The notes under the pieces were generated by a model. That model did no database searches and had not been told where the DNA came from. It was given only the letters and a program-made list of their open reading frames with translations. From assembly GCA_036768485.1 (NCBI GenBank), contig JAVLUZ010000412.1, positions 558,001 through 622,000 of the forward strand: a DNA stretch of 64,000 bases, written 5' to 3'. Source of the stretch: Mermis nigrescens. Lineage: Eukaryota; Nematoda; Enoplea; Mermithida; Mermithidae. The position numbers and the translations under genes are program-made. Numbering within the stretch: the first letter of the stretch is position 1; each line of letters opens with the position of its first letter. Below, one piece after another: positions 61,701 through 64,000 of this stretch.

Positions 61701-63450
61701 TCAATTTCGAAAAATTTCCAAATTCTCAGCTTTATCGCTCTCATTTTCGTTTCCATTTTCCCATTTTTTGGCAAAATTTAAATGGCGTGGATCTATAATT
61801 TTCCCCTTGCTATAAAAATTTCGGAAATCAGTTATTATTTTTTTATACCGTTTGACATGTCATTTTAAGTATATTGACCTTGTCGACTTCGATTTGTTCG
61901 AGCTTCTTGAAAATATGTTCAAATTGATGCTACATATTTTGGATATTTAAATATTTGATATTTTAACATATGAATCTAGACGCCGCTTTTTACGATCTGT
62001 TGTTTTTAAAATTAAGCAGTTGCTTTTCAAAAAATATTTATTTTCTCCACTATTATGTTGCTCTCTGGATCAAAAACGAACAGATATGCATCAAAAATAA
62101 AAAAGTTGCGCGGAAAAGTGTTTGAAAGCATTGACCGATTGTGGGCTAGTTTAACTTGACCTTTTTTGAGGACATCTTAGCCTGATAAAGGTAAGCATTT
62201 TGCCTTTGCTGGCCTCCTTCTTATGATAAACTAAAAGACTAATACGCACGCAGTGTGCAATCAAACCATGCTATAGTCTGAAGCTCTGAAATGCCTCAAA
62301 ACCTACTGCTTATTTTCAATTTGCATAACATTTTTTCATAAGTTCGATAGAATTATCTTTTTTCAATCATTTTTAATGATGCTTTACATATTCGGTTTTA
62401 TTTACTTTTTATTATACAACTGTTTAGATGACAACTTCGTCGTGGATAATCCTGAATTTCAAAATAGAATAGTTTTTAGTCCTAATGATTACGGTCCCAA
62501 CGCTCGGTTGCTTCTGATTGATGTGCAAAAGAATGACAGGGCTGAATTTATAATTTTTGTTGAAAATGATTTTGGCAAAGCTAATTTTACGACCCTTGTT
62601 CGCGTAAAAGGTGATTATTATTACTCGTATTTACATGTATGTTTTTATTGAATTTCAATTAGATAACGATTTCGAACACAATGTAGGAAACTGTAAAAAA
62701 TGTAAGTACCAAAATTTTAATTCAATGCATTGTGATTTTAATTATCTAATGCTAATTGTGTTATCAGCTCAATAAAGGTAATTGTTTTTCATGATAGGGG
62801 CAGATGACAGTGAATCCGTATTCACCCATTTAACGAAATAGTCAGCTTCGGAATTTGATTTTTACTATGAAATTACTTATCATTTCAATTTGCTTTACTT
62901 AAATATTAAATGGCGATTTTAACGATCCACAGTCCCGCTTGTAGCTTTTATGTGTCATGTGCTCTCACTCGTTAGTTAGTACCATTACGAAATGTTTCAA
63001 ACATTTTGTTCATTTCTCGCTAAGCCGACATATCGCTTGATATTTGAAGTCATTCTGTGTGAAATTCTGCCGTCAATCTAACACTCTTTGTCGGAAATTG
63101 GAAAGTTTGAGTTACTCGTCTACATTTGCATAGAATTATGCTCCTTGTTATACACATTACACTCTTTTAGTTTTTCAGCCAGAAACAAAAGCATATGATT
63201 ATGAAAGTGTGTGATAATTTGGATAGTCTAGGGGAAACTGCATGTTTTGAGCAATAGACGAGAAATTAAAGAACTATTTTGTAGTAATTTAAGGGATGTC
63301 AAATTTGCGACTTGTTTGTTCAGGAATGATAGACGCGTTGTATCCCAGTATTGGCATAATCGTTGAAGTCATTTTGTTGTTTGTAATTATATTTTTATAC
63401 GAAAAACGGAGAGCCTTGAAGGAACAGCGGGCCGACTTCGAGGACGAAAA
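40680..63450 (+). CDS. Bsg: Basigin-like three-Ig transmembrane receptor (3' end open)
   Basis: Eight exons: 40680-40737, 41484-41630, 42687-42881, 44870-45042, 45110-45230, 46881-47042, 62428-62610, 63324-63450. All are GT-AG and every phase joins, giving 388 codons plus 2 bases. Order: signal peptide ([19 protein letters not shown]); Ig1 (IFCGLPP, FTWIPIG, NFNCTT); Ig2 ([34 protein letters not shown]); Ig3 ([36 protein letters not shown]); then [20 protein letters not shown] and the [10 protein letters not shown] cytosolic start. A Glu in the middle of the membrane helix followed by YEKRR is the hallmark of Basigin/neuroplastin/embigin, which chaperone monocarboxylate transporters and act in adhesion (family knowledge). 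Several N-glycan sequons. The last exon is phase 2, so a short terminal exon follows. Confidence 0.92.
40940..41400. repeat. family G dispersed repeat, copy 2
   Basis: GTAGCTGTGGGGGGGACTTG, CCCGAAGGAAAAAATGTTAA, 'ctgacgctttgcgtatgattatttatttt', 'cttcaagtaattgttgacatattcgac', 'ccgaatccagaaggcc'. Lies in Basigin intron 1. Confidence 0.6.
41484..41630 (+). CDS. Bsg: Basigin exon 2: Ig1 first half
   Basis: Acceptor GATTTTTTAG, donor GTAAAG. Encodes [19 protein letters not shown] and the B-strand Cys in [13 protein letters not shown]. Phase 1 at both ends, as usual for Ig exons. Confidence 0.82.
41985..42235. repeat. family D dispersed repeat
   Basis: GACATGCGCATGGGGGTTTT, CCCCCAGAATGGAAAAATGG, 'ggtcattttggcc'-like, ending 'gatcggccatgctgtgcatctat'. 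Basigin intron 2. Confidence 0.75.
42240..42686. other. Basigin intron 2 remainder, no features seen
   Basis: No repeat or coding signal recognised. Confidence 0.45.
42687..42881 (+). CDS. Bsg: Basigin exon 3: Ig1 second half
   Basis: Acceptor AAGTTTTAG. The donor GTATGG gives phase 1 (a later GTTACT would not fit). Contains LTFTWIPIG (C-strand Trp), NITD, NASL and NFNCTTKK (F-strand Cys). Confidence 0.82.
42882..43635. other. Basigin intron 3, first part, no features seen
   Basis: Short ORFs on both strands lack any family resemblance and splice support. Confidence 0.4.
43640..43700. repeat. family E terminus
   Basis: GATCGTATTTAAGAGGGGTG, 'ggggcggctgtccccctagaccg' resembles the 37310 start. 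Confidence 0.5.
43925..44795. mobile_element. family F MITE, copy 3, with a family A insertion
   Basis: Left AAGGGCTACATTTTAATGTC, 'cataacttgagcaattattgacataaaattttaaaaccag' parallels 32240-32300. Right 'cagaagttatgacctgttatatcggagtgaagccttttttgg', ACTCTGTATATG. A family A copy (44385-44640) interrupts it. Confidence 0.65.
44385..44640. repeat. family A dispersed repeat (best copy)
   Basis: ACGTGGGCAGCGAGAAAATT, CTGGGGGGTGCAAGATTTTT, 'gtggtggtatgacgataaaaacaccatttttcgacgtttctcatcaagc', GGGGGGTATTTTGATTTCTG, ending 'gcataccccccaaacccccc'. No ORF of its own. Confidence 0.75.
44870..45042 (+). CDS. Bsg: Basigin exon 4: Ig2 first half
   Basis: Acceptor TAACTACAG, donor GTACTT, phase 0 out. Contains [11 protein letters not shown] and [16 protein letters not shown], a Cys-Trp Ig pair. 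Confidence 0.88.
45110..45230 (+). CDS. Bsg: Basigin exon 5: Ig2 second half
   Basis: Acceptor ATTTTCTTAG, donor GTAAAA. Encodes [20 protein letters not shown], then CKVADD, a standard D-x-G-x-Y-x-C ending. The intron before it is 67 bp. Confidence 0.92.
45231..46010. other. Basigin intron 5, first part: T-rich tract
   Basis: 45360-45520 is low-complexity (TTATTTA-type). The rest shows nothing recognisable. Confidence 0.5.
46015..46235. repeat. family D dispersed repeat
   Basis: CCCAGAATGGAAAATGGGAA, 'tgaggcaaaataaagaccaagaatggat', 'ggtcattttgtcccaaaaaagctcac', ending GGTGCACAGCATGGCC in a variant end. Confidence 0.65.
46240..46395. repeat. family A variant, reverse orientation
   Basis: ACATGGATTGCAGCCGAATT, CTGGGGGTCAGATGGGACAA, 'gggtggaaaccccctaaatcccccacgctcatgtac', the reverse of the 26250 type. 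Confidence 0.6.
46881..47042 (+). CDS. Bsg: Basigin exon 6: Ig3 first half
   Basis: Acceptor TTGTAATTCAG, donor GTAAGT. Encodes [20 protein letters not shown] and [10 protein letters not shown]. The Trp is kept, but the expected B-strand Cys is replaced (TIFHE). Confidence 0.87.
47283..47286. other. target-site duplication, left copy (CTAC)
   Basis: CTAC directly precedes TGTAAATG of the left LTR and recurs right after the other LTR at 61662-61665. A 4-bp duplication suits Gypsy-type integrases. Confidence 0.85.
47287..48341 (-). repeat. 3' LTR (left)
   Basis: Plus-strand TGTAAATGTAGGGGCC ... CTCAGTTACA, repeated at 60605-61661. On the minus strand it runs TGTAACTG ... CATTTACA. It contains a minus-strand AATAAA (plus 47588-47593), a candidate poly(A) signal. 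Confidence 0.95.
48342..48350 (-). promoter_or_regulatory. polypurine tract
   Basis: Minus-strand GTGGGGGAG lies directly before TGTAACTG of the 3' LTR, the expected plus-strand priming site. Confidence 0.75.
48351..49052 (-). other. retrotransposon 3' untranslated region
   Basis: Between ORF5 and the polypurine tract. Carries a small direct repeat (CTGGCGTTCGCAACGCCTC twice near 48440-48480). No ORF of note. Confidence 0.6.
49053..50189 (-). CDS. ORF5: Gln/Arg-rich, 378 aa from first Met
   Basis: Same frame as ORF4, separated by one TGA. The 28 codons between the stop and the first Met are open ([19 protein letters not shown]). A charged helical start ([40 protein letters not shown]) is followed by long Gln/His/Pro/Arg-rich low complexity and an acidic patch ([13 protein letters not shown]). 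This looks like a nucleic-acid-binding or assembly tail, not a recognised family. Confidence 0.65.
   Translation of the reverse strand: MPEVDLSLEAQIEMRRARMTIEQRDHENLATEMPRRATRLRAAGSLAESSEVCHMSEDKHKAKLNRFYDTKSEHTLHQLKNLEKQRVRRLVQAEVAAKLRARLSQKGSRRQEPQSSRQRYAQTHHHSQSHVQQQTQVKPHIQQHTRPQTQPRQQQQFTESRERSKAYSQADAGHLSRPRQQQPYEYCRQLQSNHGTHRGRSQSRQHQQWDQLYCSPLEQSQSATGVYQPQPQPGPLLPKPWPATQQQQRPREPSREQSYGFTPEQLFTPTPPIPRRYADDYEDDDDFEEDDRPVNPHRRLRQHMYRRRQSPYQYRERSNTHRKPESDQEYFQRQQRRGKPHGLKANYLHKFDVQNFLELCVWRQIRPAAFSSIFSFLS
50274..51176 (-). CDS. ORF4: unrecognised protein, up to 300 aa
   Basis: The frame overlaps the ORF3 end by 161 bp. The upstream part reads poorly in it, so coding probably begins at [10 protein letters not shown] (about 50927) or by a frame change from ORF3. 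Contains [55 protein letters not shown], and no clear transmembrane segment or catalytic motif. The family is unknown to me. It ends at a TGA after VFYLKH; the same frame continues open into ORF5. Confidence 0.6.
   Translation of the reverse strand: MNHHALLRQSYCTSYVLIWVRLQERVCTISWLKLPKCTSTKCTQHICITRATTDTPSHPLVWSTITQPLADVDCEPAPRFISKMSVFNRLFYPDQYFVHIRFFITTGMMLYEVPLQYLVVHPHLDAPSEVIDGVAHQVCPEFYPHRMSPAPDHLAPILISTRQMVDIFDIFREFQSLYDLEYRHMTIFSTIDVMCATVLLEFLDRKLHFFAYAYGNAAIGWHMVEQLRRMLRVAFLGESYTPSPSEAFPEFPELTARIESPHVLHNMIRQIWLATDPPLEVPVQFDRFRGQQKSVFYLKH
51016..53286 (-). CDS. ORF3: DEDDy 3'-5' exonuclease (WRN/RNase D type), 756 aa
   Basis: Intact single frame. After about 110 residues of unrecognised N-terminus comes the exonuclease fold: motif I GYDSEF (Asp147, Glu149), motif II CYDPTQD (Asp229), FIDIQPLAR (266-274), LKRLAEF, WSLPLT (313-318), motif III YLAMDA (Tyr324, Asp328). 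All four acidic positions and the Tyr of DEDDy enzymes are present. Such enzymes remove nucleotides from 3' ends of DNA or RNA. Residues from about 345 to 650 are low-complexity, Pro/Ser/Thr-rich; the last 100 are helical. The region is GC-richer than pol: one sampled 60-base line is 53% GC against 33% in pol. Plausible roles are proofreading or trimming of reverse-transcription ends, or RNA processing; none is shown here. It overlaps integrase by 91 bp. Confidence 0.85.
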   Translation of the reverse strand: MAAQGTPSKEALLEAAGRRCKFEGRDPASLDEFRSALTNMALERGLVVPDPLPQNDGSRVGGLESLTAKWIKHKATHIVTNHRKRINDQELWWENRFGRFPLVTPRVPKNRLLPTVIITNDQKSFGAILALIQPSNMTNGTLFLGYDSEFVNDRKGRGYKTWDLRFKQLCPTYQDLHGPFVRYVQVASANGHVFCWDLAKFPQPPFGLHQLLETRLPNVYMVCYDPTQDRLAYFHVYGPTFEEILAIPDAEIRNKLHWKDPFIANFIDIQPLARAFTRRLRITAHLHTLKRLAEFFFDMYIDPNAPDNFGQAWSLPLTRDMQHYLAMDALITIDVFILIEGSSQNNRITDNRKPMPISFTGDELHIKATGPKARVRIPLSSSKPPRGQSTSTATEVEVDSDGGELVRVEDFYGPTPQQSAAIAAATTVASVTEALAHANVFDNPDLQVQGLQAIADSVLGPVHAPDTEPKSKPTTSSTPASVFSSQTDIPYDSPMVDVEPSISTEDDDLSPKRLVMALSDAEAERQANLSPPRVTCAAMARKGATTLAQPIVSQSLAADQQAPLGISSLIPLPTSQPDWAERQADPDVIMTEIIGFLLLPQRTLAAHEAPQVALYTQVASQSTPQGVSTPDTRFTAPRAMTGVSSTVANIQPQVTQNQPSNMEVAVLAHIQAIRERISAEESARVQNRSRYVQHFFTMKENMTREPPCIIAPVVLHKLRSYLGEVAGTRLYDQLVETAQVYFDQVYAAHLHYAGYD
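53196..54344 (-). pseudogene. integrase catalytic core and C-terminus, frameshifted from pol
   Basis: Carries FLTDQGSNF (second catalytic Asp), [15 protein letters not shown] (catalytic Glu) and a GPY-type C-terminal motif ([13 protein letters not shown]). It is separated from pol by a frame change between about 54302 and 54323, consistent with loss of one base. The first catalytic Asp, expected just upstream in the pol frame, reads Asn. Its 3' end overlaps ORF3 by 91 bp. Confidence 0.88.
53281..53305 (-). promoter_or_regulatory. candidate 3' splice site for a subgenomic ORF3 RNA
   Basis: Minus strand TTTTTCCTTTTGCAG, then ACCC, then ATG of ORF3. An 11-pyrimidine tract and CAG lie 4 nt before the start codon, inside the integrase frame. 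Env of gypsy-type elements is expressed from such spliced RNA (established for that family); use here is inferred. Confidence 0.55.
54293..57435 (-). CDS. retrotransposon pol: protease, RT, RNase H, integrase N-terminus
   Basis: The frame is open from 57886, but the part above about 57435 overlaps the gag tail and reads as out-of-frame text. Meaningful sequence starts near [10 protein letters not shown]. Domains: protease with ALIDTGSQV (about 57110-57135); reverse transcriptase with [15 protein letters not shown] and catalytic YIDD (about 55815-55830); RNase H with [10 protein letters not shown] and [10 protein letters not shown]; integrase zinc region (HDSIFGAH..., CRNCDVC). The move from gag frame to pol frame corresponds to +1 on the coding strand. 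The ORF ends at 54293, at the start of the integrase catalytic core, where homology continues in another frame. Confidence 0.92.
57414..60141 (-). pseudogene. retrotransposon gag, broken by frame changes and stops
   Basis: Pieces in order: 60141-59203 (Asn/Ser-rich, then a coiled-coil-like stretch [20 protein letters not shown]); 59345-59112 and 59096-58542, one frame split by a TAG, Pro/Asn-rich then Arg/Ser-rich; 58545-58258 and 58212-57883, one frame split by a TAA, with capsid-like text ([32 protein letters not shown]), then a Cys-rich YCTFCKAHR; 57989-57414, which carries [10 protein letters not shown] and a Ser/Arg/Asn-rich tail. The Cys pair and later Cys suggest a degraded CCHC knuckle, split by a frame change. 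Net: three frame changes and two internal stops. Homopolymer-associated assembly errors remain possible. Confidence 0.8.
60142..60589 (-). other. retrotransposon leader between primer site and gag
   Basis: About 450 bp with no long ORF that resembles a protein; expected to hold packaging signals and the 5' splice donor for ORF3. The donor was not pinned down. Confidence 0.45.
60590..60604 (-). promoter_or_regulatory. primer-binding site
   Basis: On the minus strand the LTR end CATTTACA is followed by T, then TGGACGTTCCCTCC. TGG matches the CCA end of a tRNA, as expected. The exact tRNA was not identified. Confidence 0.65.
60605..61661 (-). repeat. 5' LTR (right), likely promoter of the element
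   Basis: Near-identical to 47287-48341, with a 2-bp indel near its end (CTCGCAGTT versus CTCAGTT) and a denser cluster of differences at about 61025-61080. Transcription of the element should start here, leftwards. Confidence 0.95.
61662..61665. other. target-site duplication, right copy (CTAC)
   Basis: CTAC directly follows ...CAGTTACA of the right LTR, matching the left copy. Confidence 0.85.
61666..62427. other. Basigin intron 6 remainder
   Basis: AT-rich; nothing recognised between the retrotransposon and exon 7. Confidence 0.5.
62428..62610 (+). CDS. Bsg: Basigin exon 7: Ig3 second half
   Basis: Acceptor CAACTGTTTAG, donor GTGATT. Encodes [20 protein letters not shown], then [10 protein letters not shown]. 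The F-strand Cys position holds a non-Cys residue, complementary to the loss in exon 6. It is separated from exon 6 by 15.4 kb because of the retrotransposon. Confidence 0.87.
62611..63323. other. Basigin intron 7, no features seen
   Basis: AT-rich with no repeat shared with the rest of the window. Confidence 0.5.
63324..63450 (+). CDS. Bsg: Basigin exon 8: transmembrane helix
   Basis: Acceptor TTTGTTCAG, donor GTATGT. Encodes [20 protein letters not shown] and [17 protein letters not shown]. It ends in phase 2, so coding continues downstream. One in-phase candidate acceptor is CTAG at 63525-63528, but the resulting tail does not look like Basigin. Confidence 0.92.
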
Positions 63451-64000
63451 GTATGTTATTTTATATTATTATTATTCATTTGTTTATTCATTACTCTCGA
63501 AATTGAACGACCTATTTATTTAGCTAGGGAATCACGTGTTCAGGCAAAAATTTTCAAACAAACTTTTTTCTGGGATTTTCGACGCATATCGAAAGTTATG
63601 AGCAATTTTTTTCTTCCGGAAATTTGAAACAAGACAAAAGGCAATGTAAGTATTCGCTTTTAAGACATTTATCTGAAAAAAGTAAATTATTGACTCTCTG
63701 ATTTAAAAATTTGTATTTCTTGTTTAATCTATTTATCGTAATCAACTGACTTGTGCTGCAAAATTATATCATCCATGTTCCACTCGCAGACTGAAGACTT
63801 TGTGCTAACTTATTTAAAGCATCGAATCCTTCAATATTATGAATCCCCACCAAACCGATATTATCGTATTTTTGGGAAGAGTTAAATAACATTCCTATTT
63901 GACGGCGACTGTTTAATAACGCCTTGGAGAAGACTTTTTCGCGGACTTATCACAAAATTTTTTGAGACTAATATAAAACGAGATGATGTAAGATTAGTTT
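63451..64000. other. Basigin downstream intron or terminal exon region
   Basis: A phase-compatible acceptor (CTAG, 63525-63528) would extend the protein about 37 residues to a TGA, but the sequence (beginning ESRVQAKIFKQTFF) does not resemble a Basigin tail. The true last exon may be past 64000. Confidence 0.35.

Noticed and set aside
63529..63650. Candidate last Basigin exon
   Set aside because: Phase fits, but the encoded tail does not resemble any Basigin tail and the acceptor is weak; mentioned only as a possibility.

Overview
The window looks like nuclear DNA from an invertebrate animal. It is AT-rich, has GT-AG introns, is very repeat-rich, and carries two animal membrane-protein genes in tandem on the + strand. 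I cannot name the species or phylum. All exon joins below were checked by hand for splice phase; nothing was aligned by software.

Layout. (1) 1-13464: a head-to-tail macrosatellite with a unit of about 5.2 kb (two full units and one partial). Each unit holds diverged ~250-bp subrepeats, a 172-bp-arm inverted repeat and a short palindrome cluster. No coding sequence was recognised in it. (2) 13465-16353: a Tc1/mariner-like MITE and a decayed Harbinger element lodged in an older repeat. (3) 16354-38800: nine exons of an XPR1-like phosphate exporter (end of the SPX domain plus a complete EXS domain). The SPX start is not found here, so the 5' exons probably lie upstream of the window. Its introns are packed with short dispersed repeats (families A-G, my labels), two long (TA)n tracts, a LINE fragment and a GC-rich palindromic element. 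(4) 40680-63450: eight exons of a Basigin-like receptor with a signal peptide, three Ig domains and a transmembrane helix carrying the family's buried Glu. Its last exon(s) may lie past 63450. (5) 47287-61661: a 14.4-kb Ty3/Gypsy-type LTR retrotransposon inserted antisense in Basigin intron 6, with near-identical ~1055-bp LTRs and a 4-bp target duplication (CTAC).

The most interesting object is that retrotransposon. Downstream of gag and pol (minus strand) it carries a long accessory coding region (53286-49053). Its first 756-codon ORF is uninterrupted and contains a DEDDy 3'-5' exonuclease domain of the WRN/RNase D type. A strong 3' splice-site signal lies 4 nt before its ATG, which suggests expression from a spliced subgenomic RNA, as env is expressed in gypsy-type elements. 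As I recall, DEDDy-exonuclease third ORFs were described in bdelloid rotifer LTR elements, so the association has a precedent. The multi-part ORF3-4-5 architecture seen here is one I do not recognise. In this copy gag and integrase are broken while the exonuclease ORF is open.

A second recurring signal is a 13-nt mini-hairpin, GGCGC-GAA-GCGCC, followed by an A/T-rich tract. It recurs in several otherwise different repeat families across the window and also in the macrosatellite.
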